Shown here: positions 1-7,593 of the stretch, in pieces
Numbering within the stretch: the stretch's first letter is position 1
Layout of the letters: the number at the start of each line of letters is the position of its first letter
NCBI RefSeq assembly: GCF_017114985.1
Contig: NZ_JABXKP010000039.1
Coordinates: forward strand, 128,263-192,262
Direction of reading: 5' to 3'
Length of the DNA stretch: 64,000 nucleotides
From: Nostoc sp. JL33
GTDB lineage: Bacteria; Cyanobacteriota; Cyanobacteriia; Cyanobacteriales; Nostocaceae
Program-made: the position numbers and the translations under genes
The notes under the pieces: generated by a model
What the model saw: the letters and a program-made list of their open reading frames with translations, nothing else
The model's database searches: none
What the model was told of the DNA's origin: nothing

Positions 1-947
1 CTTGCGTTACCAAGCTTCAATTCCCTTTAGAAAATGTTACAGATGTACCTTTAGAAATTGACATTTTTCGTGAAGATAAAAAACGGGAATTACTTTATCT
101 GATCCTGCAAAAATTGGCTGAACAGTTGGATGAACTGCGTGCTTCTCAAATAGAGATAAATCAATTATATGAGGTAAAAATTACCCTATTACGCGATTTA
201 TGGCAAGCAGCAATTACAGATTTTTTTGGGAAATTTTCTCGGATAAGATTAGGGAATCAAAATATAGAAATTGTTAATTTATTGTTGGGAAATCTAGAAG
301 TTGTGCAAAGAGATATTCTGAATAAAATTCCGCTAGTTTGTGAGTTGTATTCTTATCTCCTATTTCAAACAGAATTGAACATTGATAATACCTCCTATCC
401 AGTAGTGAGCGCTGAAGCCAAGTCCCAAGCATTAATGATTTTAGAGAACTTGTTAATTCAGGTAGCGAATGGGGTAGTGCAACCAGTGCTAAATTCTTTA
501 GCAGATTTAGAATATATTAAGCAAAATCTTTATGGGCGTCAATTTATTTCCACAAGGGAAATTGAACGATTTAGAAATGATTTGTCGTGGAAATATCGGT
601 TTAAAAATTATATAAATGAGCCAAAAGCAGTTTTTGAAAGTCGCTATGAACTATTTGTAATTGCGCCTCGCGGCATTGCCAGTGCTTCAGTTTATGCTCC
701 TCGAAATCAGGAGCTAGAAAAACTTTCTAATATTCCTTTAGTAGTGACATTGCTCCTAGAATTTAGTGATGCGATCGCACCGCGTTTAAAATCACTATTA
801 GCTTTTGTAGGTAGCGGTATAGTCTTCATCCTCACTCAAGTAATTGGTCGGGGTTTAGGTTTAATTGGTCGTGGTATTCTTCAAGGTATTGGCAGCGTTT
901 CGTTAGTAGAAAAAAACCTGAGACGAAATAGCGATCGACCGAAGTGA
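1..947 (+). CDS. DUF3685-like cyanobacterial protein, 3' part
   Basis: The reading frame is open from the first complete codon at base 3, so the gene starts outside the window; a TTG at 114 gives 277 codons but is very probably internal. What is visible is about 315 residues of a soluble, helix-rich protein rich in Leu, Asn and Glu, ending in a Gly-rich hydrophobic stretch (about residues 230-258 of the part after TTG-114, with GRGLGLIGRG) and a short basic tail. That glycine-rich end resembles my memory of the cyanobacterial/chloroplast DUF3685 family (related to Ycf55), of unknown function. No signal peptide or catalytic motif can be judged without the N-terminus. Family assignment is moderate; the reality of the gene is not in doubt. 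Confidence 0.65.
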   Translation, partial: CVTKLQFPLENVTDVPLEIDIFREDKKRELLYLILQKLAEQLDELRASQIEINQLYEVKITLLRDLWQAAITDFFGKFSRIRLGNQNIEIVNLLLGNLEVVQRDILNKIPLVCELYSYLLFQTELNIDNTSYPVVSAEAKSQALMILENLLIQVANGVVQPVLNSLADLEYIKQNLYGRQFISTREIERFRNDLSWKYRFKNYINEPKAVFESRYELFVIAPRGIASASVYAPRNQELEKLSNIPLVVTLLLEFSDAIAPRLKSLLAFVGSGIVFILTQVIGRGLGLIGRGILQGIGSVSLVEKNLRRNSDRPK

Positions 948-972
948 AGAAGCAGAGGGTAAATCACAAATG

Positions 973-1065
973 TAGGACTTACGCAAAAACCCTCTCAAAC
1001 TCTCATTCCTCCGTGACCTCTGCGTCCTCTGTGGTTCGTTTTCCGTTACCTTTGCGTAAGTCCTA
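973..1065. repeat. 93-bp MITE-like repeat, copy 1
   Basis: The element is bounded by perfect 15-bp inverted ends, TAGGACTTACGCAAA at 973 and its complement ending at 1065. The body reads CCTCTCAAACTC, ATTCCTCCGTG, CTCTGTGGTTCG, TTTTCCGTTACC. The same element occurs inverted at 19035-19126. There is no coding capacity. Confidence 0.85.
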
Positions 1066-1104
1066 AAATGGTATCATGTCCGGGCAATTAAGCATAATAC
1101 CCGG

Positions 1105-1173
1105 AACCCCACCCCGCCAAAGCTGCGCTTTAGCTCCCCTCCCCGCAGGCGGGGAGGGGTTGGGGGTGGGGTT
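1105..1173. repeat. GC-rich nested inverted repeat
   Basis: The outer arms AACCCCACCCC (1105-1115) and GGGGTGGGGTT (1163-1173) enclose an 11-bp inner hairpin, CCCCTCCCCGC at 1136-1146 paired with 1149-1159 across a 2-base loop. Related CCCCACCCCCAACCCC stretches recur near 22230 and 61262. It is probably a dispersed intergenic repeat; it could also fold at the end of the upstream transcript. Confidence 0.7.
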
Positions 1174-1200
1174 CTACGGGTAATTTGGCGGACATGACAA

Positions 1201-1917
1201 ATGACAAATGATTTTATCGGGCTAGCAATTTCTTATGTCTACGCTACCAGTCTGCTTGTCATTGGCGAGGGATTGCGTAAGCTGTTTGCTGTGAAGCCGG
1301 ATTTGACTCGCAAGGTAATCCATATTGGTGCAGGGATGTGGGCTTTCGGCGTCCTGCTACTGTTTAGCCACTGGGAAATCGGAATTATCCCTTTTGCTAC
1401 CTTTATCGGACTTAATTACTTCTTTTACCGCTACCGAATCATCGGCGCAATGGATACCCAAGATAGCTCACCTGGTACGGTTTATTTCGCGATCTCAGTG
1501 ACCCTGCTGTTCGGGCTACTGTGGCGACCGGATGGGCCAGTAGATGGCGCCCCAATCGCCGTAGCTGGGATAATGGCGATGACCTGGGGTGATGCACTAG
1601 CAGCGTTAATCGGTAGACGTTTCGGGCAGCATAAATACCAAGTGGGAAATTCTGTACGTTCCTGGGAAGGTTCAGCAGCAATGTTTGTAGCGAGTACAGT
1701 GACGATTTTCTTAGTGCTGTTATTGCTACCTGGTTCGTCGCTGAGTCCCCTAGCAACGCCTTTCGGTTCAGGATGGGCATTGTTGACGGCGGTGGTAACT
1801 GCTACTTTTGCAACCCTAGCAGAGGCAGTCTCACCCCACGGCACAGATAACCTCAGCGTACCTCTAGTAGCGGCTGGGGTAGTGTGGGTAGTCTGGGTAG
1901 CAATGCAGGGGTTTTAA
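1201..1917 (+). CDS. phytol/polyprenol kinase-like membrane protein (VTE5/DGK1-SEC59 family)
   Basis: This is a 238-residue polytopic membrane protein with about six to seven hydrophobic segments. The family signature is present: an RKVIHIGAG motif near residues 37-45 (the conserved basic-His start) and, around residues 140-165, TWGDALAALIGRRFG followed by a KYQVGNSVRSWEG stretch, where the GDA and S-x-EG elements form the CTP-dependent kinase site. Homologues phosphorylate phytol, farnesol or dolichol-like alcohols; in cyanobacteria phytol kinase recycles phytol released from chlorophyll into tocopherol. Which alcohol is used cannot be read from sequence. ATG 1201 is preceded by an ATGACAA repeat that supplies several near-duplicate ATGs, so the exact start is slightly uncertain. 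The gene stands alone between repeats. Confidence 0.8.
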   Translation: MTNDFIGLAISYVYATSLLVIGEGLRKLFAVKPDLTRKVIHIGAGMWAFGVLLLFSHWEIGIIPFATFIGLNYFFYRYRIIGAMDTQDSSPGTVYFAISVTLLFGLLWRPDGPVDGAPIAVAGIMAMTWGDALAALIGRRFGQHKYQVGNSVRSWEGSAAMFVASTVTIFLVLLLLPGSSLSPLATPFGSGWALLTAVVTATFATLAEAVSPHGTDNLSVPLVAAGVVWVVWVAMQGF

Positions 1918-1955
1918 ACCAAAATTTAATATTCCCTCGTTCCCAGTCGATAAGA

Positions 1956-2025
1956 GATCCCCCAACCCCCTTAAAAAGTTGGCTCTTTGAGATACCCCCC
2001 TTTTTAAGGGGGGCTAGGGGGGATC
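1956..2025. repeat. imperfect palindromic repeat
   Basis: GATCCCCCAACCCCCTTAAA (1956 on) pairs with TTTAAGGGGGGCTAGGGGGG ending at 2025, enclosing about 28 bases. It lies just after the kinase-like gene and could act as a stem-loop at the transcript end; it looks like a dispersed Nostoc-type repeat. Confidence 0.65.
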
Positions 2026-2080
2026 GAAGCTTCAGGTTTTGAGTGCGTAAGTTCGGAAAGTTTTAGAATTTTCAAAATTT

Positions 2081-2302
2081 CGAGTTCAAAGGCTCAACTT
2101 CCGAGTTCAAAGGCTCAACTTCCGAGTTCAGAAGCTCAACTTCCGAGTTCAGAAGCTCAACTTCCGAGTTCAGAAGCTCAACTTCCGAGTTCAGAAGCTC
2201 AACTTCCGAGTTCAGAAGCTCAACTTCCGAGTTCAGAAGCTCAACTTCCGAGTTCAGAGGCTCAACTTTCGAGTGCAGAGGCTCAACTTCCGAATGCAGA
2301 AC
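2081..2302. repeat. 21-bp tandem array, about 10.5 units
   Basis: Unit starts (CGAGTTC or variants) fall at exactly 2081, 2102, 2123 and so on to 2291, a strict 21-bp period. The consensus is CGAGTTCAGAAGCTCAACTT plus C. Units 1-2 carry AAAGG instead of AGAAG, units 3-8 are identical, and units 9-11 are progressively diverged. Because 21 is a multiple of 3, the minus strand stays open through the array and would encode a heptad repeat ([14 protein letters not shown]) in an 81-codon TTG-start frame (2317-2072). I treat it as a repeat, not a gene: there is no ATG and no recognisable ribosome site. Confidence 0.9.
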
Positions 2303-2345
2303 TAGTAATGAATACAAGACTCACCTTGACAGCGCCACTCCCCAC

Positions 2346-3800
2346 TCATAAATTCCAATTGCGGCGGAAATGGAAGAAGCCTTCTAAAAACTCTTGCAAG
2401 GCAATATTGCTATTTAACTTTTGCATACTCCACTGTGTTGCAGTTTGTTCCAGAATTTCTGAGAAACTGGGATAGACGGGAGATAAATTTGCTAAATCTT
2501 TGACTTTAATTTTTTGTGACATTGCCAAGGCAATCAAATTAATTAATTCTCCAGCTTCTGCCCCTAATATCGAAGCTCCTAAAATTTCCCCATTGCGTAG
2601 CACAATTAATTTACACATACCAGTGGTTTCGTCTCGAAGTTGGGCTGCTGCCAGTGTTTTAAAATACTGTCGCAAAACTAAAACTTCATCTCGACTAAAT
2701 AGGCGTTTTGCCTGCACCTCTGTTAAACCCACTTGCGCTACCATCGGCACAGAAAATATCCCCCAAGGAATAGAGCGATAATTTACTCGTAACCTGGGGA
2801 AAAAAAGTGCATTGTTCAGCGCAATTTTTGCTTCATAATTAGCGATATTGGCAAATTCGTAACCACCAATTACATCACCACAAGCGTAAATAGAATGGTT
2901 AGTGGTTTGCAGTTTATCATTTACCACTAAACTACGCCGATGCCATTTCACACCTACTGCTGCCAAATTTAGAGATTCAAGATTCGGCTGTTGTCCAGTC
3001 GCCACTAAAATTTCATCTGTTTCAATCGCCTTATCTCCTGCTTGAATCCACTTTTTATCCCCAATTAGCCTCACCTGAGTTACTGGGTTTTTGGTGAGGA
3101 CGCGCACACCTTCGACTTCCAACTGCGCCTGAAGCAATATGGCTATCTCAGGGTCAAGATGGGGTAGAACATAGGGATGCTTGACTACCAGCGTCACACT
3201 GCAACCAAACCGCGCTAAAGTTTGAGCGATTTCAATGCTTTGGGGAACCCCGCCGATAATTACCCAATTTTTGGGTAATGTCGTTCCCTGTAAGGATTGC
3301 CAAATATTAGAAAGGGTTAGATAGCCAGTGGCTTGCAATCCTTCAATCTCCGGCATTTCTGGACGCGAACCACTCGCCAGCAAATAGGTACGGGCGCGTA
3401 GCAGGCGATTGTTAACGGCAAAAGCCAGTTGGGGTGAAGATTGAAATTGACCACTGCCAACGATGACATCGACTCCCAGCGCGGCTAGGATGCCTGGAGA
3501 ATGCTGTTCTTTGAGATTTGAGGCGACGCATTGAGCATACAGCATCGCTTCTTGCCATGCCATAGATATGTGGCATTCTTCTGAGGTATCAGTGTGTGTG
3601 GCATGAATACCAAAACCAGGGGCATCATTCAACTTCTGCGCCAGTTTACCAATTTCGGTAAGAGCATGGTGATCAGTAAACCCATAGTTTACTTTAGGTT
3701 CCACCAGGGCAACTGTAGCCCGGAGTTGGGTTGCAGCAAGGGCAGCGTAGTATCCAGCAAGACTGCCGCCAATAATTACAACATCATAGTCAATTGTCAT
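2346..3800 (-). CDS. pyridine nucleotide-disulfide oxidoreductase relative lacking the redox cysteines
   Basis: This 484-residue flavoprotein has the dihydrolipoamide dehydrogenase/mercuric reductase fold: N-terminal FAD-binding [14 protein letters not shown] (residues 8-21), a second Rossmann NAD(P) motif [13 protein letters not shown] (about 180-192), the FAD-binding ATGQQPN and [10 protein letters not shown] near 267-313, and a C-terminal dimerisation domain with an [12 protein letters not shown] end. Where classical members carry GGTCVNVGC, this protein has [13 protein letters not shown], so the disulfide pair is missing and disulfide exchange is unlikely. Electron transfer by FAD to another acceptor is inferred; the substrate is unknown. 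The start ATG directly abuts a run of ATGACAA heptamers, and the extra in-frame repeat ATG codons make the exact start ambiguous by a few residues. Confidence 0.8.
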   Translation of the reverse strand: MTIDYDVVIIGGSLAGYYAALAATQLRATVALVEPKVNYGFTDHHALTEIGKLAQKLNDAPGFGIHATHTDTSEECHISMAWQEAMLYAQCVASNLKEQHSPGILAALGVDVIVGSGQFQSSPQLAFAVNNRLLRARTYLLASGSRPEMPEIEGLQATGYLTLSNIWQSLQGTTLPKNWVIIGGVPQSIEIAQTLARFGCSVTLVVKHPYVLPHLDPEIAILLQAQLEVEGVRVLTKNPVTQVRLIGDKKWIQAGDKAIETDEILVATGQQPNLESLNLAAVGVKWHRRSLVVNDKLQTTNHSIYACGDVIGGYEFANIANYEAKIALNNALFFPRLRVNYRSIPWGIFSVPMVAQVGLTEVQAKRLFSRDEVLVLRQYFKTLAAAQLRDETTGMCKLIVLRNGEILGASILGAEAGELINLIALAMSQKIKVKDLANLSPVYPSFSEILEQTATQWSMQKLNSNIALQEFLEGFFHFRRNWNL

Positions 3801-3937
3801 TTGTCATTTGTCATTTGTCATTTGTCATTGGGCATGGGGCATGGGGGATTGGGCATGGGGGAGAATGAAAAATTACCTCATCTCCCCTACTCCCCTACTC
3901 GCCACTCCCCACTCCCCACTCCCCACTCCCCACTCAG
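3795..3937. repeat. heptanucleotide tandem repeats (three types)
   Basis: TCATTTG-type heptamers (3795-3828) run into GGGCATG/ATTGGGC-type heptamers (3827-3863). These are followed by four perfect ACTCCCC units at 3904-3931 with partial copies on both sides. The left block overlaps the start codon of the flavoprotein; the right block forms the 3' end of the neighbouring cobD-like gene. This matches the short tandemly repeated repetitive sequences described in heterocystous cyanobacteria. Confidence 0.9.
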
Positions 3938-4993
3938 CACTGAGTTTAACGCTGTTAGTAAGCGTTGGTTATCGGATTGGGAACGTACAGCAACACGGAA
4001 AAAGCGATCGCCTAGTTCTTTAAAGCTAAGGCAATCGCGGATTAAAATCTGGTGATACTTGAGTAATTGTTGCTGTAACTGCGAAGTAGACTCTTGGGAC
4101 TCAACCAGTAAAAAGTTAGCGGCACTTGCTTGGGGTTGCAATCCTGGGATTTCAGCTAAACCCTGAAAGAGTTGGTTTCGTGCAGGTGGTAGCCATGCCC
4201 AAGTTTGCTGCTGAAACTCCGTATCCTGGAGTGCCGCAATTGCCGCCGCCGCCGCTAGCGTGTTTACGGGCCAGGGGTCACGCCATAGCTGCCATTTAGC
4301 TAGACAGTCAGGGTGTGCGATCGCATATCCCAATCGCAGTCCTGGGAGACTGTAAAATTTGGTCAGCGATCGCAATATTACTAAATTCGGATATTCCTGC
4401 ACCACCGGAATCAGGCTTTGTTCCTCATTGGGCGGCACAAAATCCATAAATGCTTCATCCACCACAACCAAAGCAAATTGCTCTAGGTAAGGCAAAATAG
4501 AGTCCCGTGAAAATAGTTTTCCGGTCGGGTTGTGGGGATTATTCAGCAATAATCCTTTGTCTTTTGTCTTTCGTCCTTCGTTATTGGTCAATGACCAATG
4601 ACCATTGACCAATGACAAAGGACACTCCAGCACATTAGCGTTGTACGCTGCCAAGGTTCGGTAGTAATCGCCAAAGGCTGGAGTTATTAAAGTTGTCGCG
4701 GCTAATTGAGCTAATTCCCTACCAATTAAAGTAAGTAATTCTGCGGAGCCGTTACCCGGCAGAATCCACTCAGGCGGTAATTGATGGAAGTGACTGAGAG
4801 CTAGTCTCAGTTCACTATAATTTGGGTCTGGATAGTGCTTAAGATTACCAATTTGGGACTTAATAGCAGCGATCGCGCTGTTTGGAGGCCCCAACGGGCT
4901 GATGCTAGCAGAAAAATCCAGAATAGCGTCAGGGGGACAGCCAGCCAGTGCTGCTGCCCAGGCTAAATTTCCCCCGTGTGCAGGTTGCCGCAT
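3887..4993 (-). CDS. cobD: threonine-phosphate decarboxylase / histidinol-phosphate aminotransferase-like (CobD)
   Basis: This is a 368-residue fold-type I PLP enzyme. It opens with MRQPAHGGNL and a DFSASISPLGPP motif typical of CobD, which makes (R)-1-amino-2-propanol phosphate from L-threonine phosphate for the lower arm of cobalamin. The PLP lysine is K212 in LRSLTKFYSLPGLRLG; NNPHNPTG (151-158) and VVVDEAFMDF (177-186) complete the cofactor site. Two parts are built from tandem repeats. Residues of roughly 126-140 lie over four CAATGAC heptamers (4589-4616), and the C-terminal tail SGEWGVGSGEWRVGE is translated ACTCCCC repeat, with the stop codon inside the array. A hisC-type paralogue function is the main alternative. 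No other cobalamin gene is adjacent. Confidence 0.8.
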   Translation of the reverse strand: MRQPAHGGNLAWAAALAGCPPDAILDFSASISPLGPPNSAIAAIKSQIGNLKHYPDPNYSELRLALSHFHQLPPEWILPGNGSAELLTLIGRELAQLAATTLITPAFGDYYRTLAAYNANVLECPLSLVNGHWSLTNNEGRKTKDKGLLLNNPHNPTGKLFSRDSILPYLEQFALVVVDEAFMDFVPPNEEQSLIPVVQEYPNLVILRSLTKFYSLPGLRLGYAIAHPDCLAKWQLWRDPWPVNTLAAAAAIAALQDTEFQQQTWAWLPPARNQLFQGLAEIPGLQPQASAANFLLVESQESTSQLQQQLLKYHQILIRDCLSFKELGDRFFRVAVRSQSDNQRLLTALNSVLSGEWGVGSGEWRVGE

Positions 4994-5019
4994 TAAAAAA
5001 GGGTTCCCGAAGACAGAAC

Positions 5020-5304
5020 CTATGCTTTTGGGGGTGCTACCTTTTCTCTAAACAGTTTCCCTGCCGAGAAAGCAGGAACCCTTGTCGCTGGAATTTCCAT
5101 CTTTTCATTTGTTTTCGGGTTGCGACCTTCGCGGGCTTTACGTTCCCGTGATTCAAATGAGCCAAATCCTACCAACGTTACCTTATCACCAGAGGAAACC
5201 GCTTCAATAATCGTTTCCAAAGCGGCAGTTAAGACTGCATCCGCTTGTTTTTTGGTAACACTAGCCTTTTCAGCTACGGCATCAACTAATTCACCCTTGT
5301 TCAT
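5020..5304 (-). CDS. hup: DNA-binding protein HU
   Basis: This 94-residue protein is a full-length HU: MNKGELVDAVAEK start, dimer core, GFGSFE, and the DNA-embracing beta-arm around GRNPKTNEKMEIPATRVPAF. It compacts and bends DNA in the nucleoid as a homodimer. I recognise it as nearly identical to Anabaena HanA. The frame is open up to 5355, but the ATG at 5304 is the real start: it matches the family N-terminus and has a CAGGAG ribosome site 7 bases upstream (5311-5316). It is monocistronic, upstream of cobD with only 26 bases between them, so cobD could be reached by read-through. Confidence 0.95.
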   Translation of the reverse strand: MNKGELVDAVAEKASVTKKQADAVLTAALETIIEAVSSGDKVTLVGFGSFESRERKAREGRNPKTNEKMEIPATRVPAFSAGKLFREKVAPPKA

Positions 5305-5735
5305 ATCAAACTCCTGAAGGTTTACTTGAGATTCTTTACGGATGCACCTTGACACATCTGTACTGAAATCTCGGTTCGCGGAAATACAAAAATCATCCTT
5401 TAGGAGTACTTTTACTCAAAACGGCTGTACATCCCATCGGCTCGACTTTTCAATGAATCATTCTAAGGTGTTGTAGCCTGATGTGGATAGATGAAACCAT
5501 TAATTTATATAGATTTCAGGATTTTTTGTAATATTACGGCGTTGTTTCACTAAAAACCACCCCAAAACTAGGAAAAAATACCTAGTAAAAACCGCGTTGG
5601 CGCAGCCCCCCGCAGGGATCACGAGGGAAACAGGGGAGTGTGAACATGGGAGATGCTTAGGGTTTGTTAGGATTAATTACCGATGTTGAAGAGTTATTGC
5701 TGAGATTAACCAATTGTTATGAAAATCGAAGGCTC

Positions 5736-5768
5736 AGATCCCCGACTTCTTTAAGAAGTCGGGGATCT
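5736..5768. repeat. perfect 33-nt palindromic hairpin, copy 1
   Basis: AGATCCCCGACTTCTT and its exact complement are separated by one base; the flank GGCTC is shared with the second copy at 8020-8052. The rest of the 5305-5868 gap holds the HU promoter region on the right-hand side of hup and a GCGCAGCCCCCCGCAGGG repeat fragment near 5592; I see no gene in it. Confidence 0.9.
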
Positions 5769-5868
5769 TGTTGTTCACGGAATACGCGCTACAAATACAA
5801 GACTTAGGCAAACAATAGCCGAAAAGAGTAATTTTCAAGTAGGGACAATTCATGAATTGCCCCTACAG

Positions 5869-6179
5869 CTAGGCTTCTGGGCTAATTTCTACGATCGCTT
5901 CACTTTGTCGCAGGCGTTCTAAAGCATCTGGAAATGTAGCCGTAAGAATCTGCCGGAGGTTACGATTTGTGGAGGTGTCCCTAACCAACAAGCTAAATCA
6001 ACAAAATCGCTGTCTTTTGTCATAATCACTGGGAAAACCCCACGCGCTGCTTCAAAGATTTCTACGTCTTGGGCATCTCGCAAGCCCAAATCTTTTAAAG
6101 CTGTAGCACTGACTGCAAAGGTGGTAGTTAGCCAAACTGCCAAGGTTGGAGGTAGTTGAGGATCAATCCAGATATTCAT
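5869..6179 (-). pseudogene. DUF5615 PIN-like protein, frameshifted by a small deletion
   Basis: The start ATG at 6179 gives MNIWIDPQLPPTLAVWL, the N-terminus of DUF5615 (COG4634) PIN-like proteins with the first acidic residue, followed by LRDAQDVEIFEAA and IMTKDSDFVDL, all in frame. After LGTPPQIV the frame switches. The frame as read ends at 5919, but a second frame immediately continues as NLRQILTATFPDALERLRQ and SEAIVEIS to the stop at 5869-5871. The WxTCGNTSN block that normally joins these parts is missing, so a deletion of a length not divisible by three has joined them. DUF433/DUF5615 is a predicted toxin-antitoxin pair (COG2442/COG4634). The toxin-like partner is therefore probably dead. 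Confidence 0.75.
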
Positions 6180-6373
6180 GCAGTCAATCGAGGAAAGTCT
6201 GTGCGGCAGGCTGCAAATAACAGACAAGCCTGGATGTCTTCTGGCTCTAAATCAGGAAAATCCTCTGAAATTTCAGATGGACTCACATTTTCAGCCAGCA
6301 TGGTTTTAAATGTTTGCCAACTGATGTTTTGGGGTAAAACCCTATTTTCTGCGAATGTTGTTGTTGCCACCAT
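6176..6373 (-). CDS. short chimeric ORF: Uma2-like N-terminus joined to DUF433 C-terminal half
   Basis: This is 65 residues. Positions of about 29-55 (SPSEISEDFPDLEPEDIQ, then ACLLFAA) match the second half of DUF433 antitoxin-like proteins. The first part, VATTTFAENRVLPQNISWQ followed by TFKTML, is instead what I recall as the N-terminus of many cyanobacterial Uma2-family proteins. The usual first half of DUF433 is absent. The stop codon overlaps the next start by ATGA (6176-6179), the coupling expected of an antitoxin-toxin pair. It is probably a recombination product and may be non-functional. Confidence 0.6.
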   Translation of the reverse strand: MVATTTFAENRVLPQNISWQTFKTMLAENVSPSEISEDFPDLEPEDIQACLLFAACRTDFPRLTA

Positions 6374-6446
6374 AGTTTAGTTCTGACTATGTGGAAAAGC
6401 GCACGAAAAACCTAACCCCCTTCCCGACGCTCTAAGGGGGAAAATT

Positions 6447-6479
6447 CTTCATCTCTCTCCTTTTAGGAGAGAGATGAAG
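6447..6479. repeat. perfect 14-bp stem hairpin
   Basis: CTTCATCTCTCTCC (6447-6460) is complementary to GGAGAGAGATGAAG (6466-6479) across a 5-base loop. It lies upstream of the chimeric antitoxin-like ORF and of the Uma2 gene, between divergent genes, so a terminator role is less likely than a dispersed repeat. Confidence 0.75.
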
Positions 6480-6623
6480 AAGAGAGGTTTTCCAGATACC
6501 GTGAAAAGTCAGAGTTCAGTTCTCCGCAACAAACCTTTTCCAGTACTGTATCCCTTAATATTACTGTTAAGGCTGAACGTAAGAAAGCGATATGATCGAA
6601 ACGACTACTAGGGGTAATAGATT

Positions 6624-7244
6624 ATGACTCAAGCCATACCAAAACTAGTAACCTTTGAAGATTTTGCAGCGTGGCGACCCGAAGGTGGAAGATATGAATT
6701 ACATGATGGAGTGATTGTTGAAATGGCACAACCAGTAGGAGACCATGAGGATATTGTCGGGTTTTTGGTTGAAAAAATTGCTATTGAGTACGTTCGTAAT
6801 GGTCTACCTTATACAATCCCCAAAACTGCGCTCATTAAACCAACTAATTCGGAATCTGCCTATTCCCCAGATGTGCTATTACTGAATCGCCCTAATTTAA
6901 TAAATGAGCCGCTATGGAAAAAAGAATCAACTGTAAGCCTTGCAGCATCAATTCCCTTAGTAATTGAGGTAGTTAGCACCAACTGGGATGATGACTATTA
7001 CACAAAACAGGGTAAGTATGAGGGTATTGGAATTCCTGAATACTGGGTTGTAGATTATCTCGGTCTAGGCGCTAAAAAGTTCACTGGCAACCCTAAACAG
7101 CCTACTATATCTATTTATCAATTAATCGATGGTGAATACCAAGTTACTCAATTTAGAGGCAGCGATCGCATCGCTTCGCCTACTTTCCCGGAATTGAATT
7201 TAACAGCCGAACAGATTTTTCAAGCTGGAGGTCTACCAACATAG
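6624..7244 (+). CDS. Uma2 family (DUF820) putative restriction-endonuclease-fold protein
   Basis: This 206-residue protein has the PD-(D/E)XK layout of Uma2 proteins, a family strongly amplified in cyanobacteria: an N-terminal TFEDFAAWRPEGGRYELHDG, acidic YSPDVLLLNR (about residues 80-89), PLVIEVVSTNWDDDY (about 113-127) as the D-ExV core, and IPEYWVVD (about 137-144). The fold implies metal-dependent nuclease chemistry, but no member has a settled cellular role that I know of. The gene is intact and complete, with a purine-rich AGGGGTAA stretch 8 bases before the ATG. The neighbouring modules are decayed. Confidence 0.85.
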   Translation: MTQAIPKLVTFEDFAAWRPEGGRYELHDGVIVEMAQPVGDHEDIVGFLVEKIAIEYVRNGLPYTIPKTALIKPTNSESAYSPDVLLLNRPNLINEPLWKKESTVSLAASIPLVIEVVSTNWDDDYYTKQGKYEGIGIPEYWVVDYLGLGAKKFTGNPKQPTISIYQLIDGEYQVTQFRGSDRIASPTFPELNLTAEQIFQAGGLPT

Positions 7245-7302
7245 CCACAATCATACTTGCTGTTTTATACTACTAAACGATGTCAGTTAAAGAGGCGTAA
7301 AT

Positions 7303-7593
7303 ATGAAAATCAAAGAACTACTTATCGAAGAAATTGAATCAGCACCAGATGCACTTTTGACTGAAACACTTAATTTTTTACGTTTTTTGAAAACAAAGCA
7401 AAACCAAGTGCAAGCAACACAACATCAAGTAGAATTTGCTAGTCATACTACTGTTAATTCCACAGGAAGCTCACTTCTAGAACATCTGAAAACTATAGGG
7501 ACTTGGGAAGGTGATGACTTATAAGAGTGTCTGAAACTAGTAATAGCTTGCCGTGGTCAAGCAGAATTTAATGAAGATAATCCTTTTGAATAA
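7303..7593 (+). pseudogene. DUF2281-like antitoxin with an internal stop codon
   Basis: The frame starts at ATG 7303 with MKIKELLIEEIESAPDALL and a typical antitoxin helix, and reaches TAA at 7522-7524 after 73 codons. Reading on in the same frame gives ECLKLVIACRGQAEFNEDNP to a second TAA at 7591-7593, which overlaps the toxin ATG as TAATG. Both the family-like C-terminus and the exact TAATG coupling argue that the original protein had 96 residues and that the TAA at codon 74 is a nonsense mutation. The lost tail is where such antitoxins usually contact the toxin, so neutralisation is doubtful. Confidence 0.7.

Noticed and set aside
1439-1844. Two overlapping minus-strand ORFs inside the kinase-like gene
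   Set aside because: They are shadows of a well-supported plus-strand membrane protein and have no family resemblance.
2072-2317. Minus-strand ORF of 81 codons with LNSEVEL heptads
   Set aside because: It starts only at TTG, is made almost entirely of a 21-bp tandem repeat and has no ribosome site; reported as a repeat and as an open question.
3594-4055. Plus-strand ORF spanning the flavoprotein start and heptamer repeats
   Set aside because: Its middle is low-complexity repeat translation and it is antisense to two real genes.
5305-5355. Upstream extension of the HU frame
   Set aside because: ATG 5304 matches the universal HU N-terminus and has a CAGGAG ribosome site.
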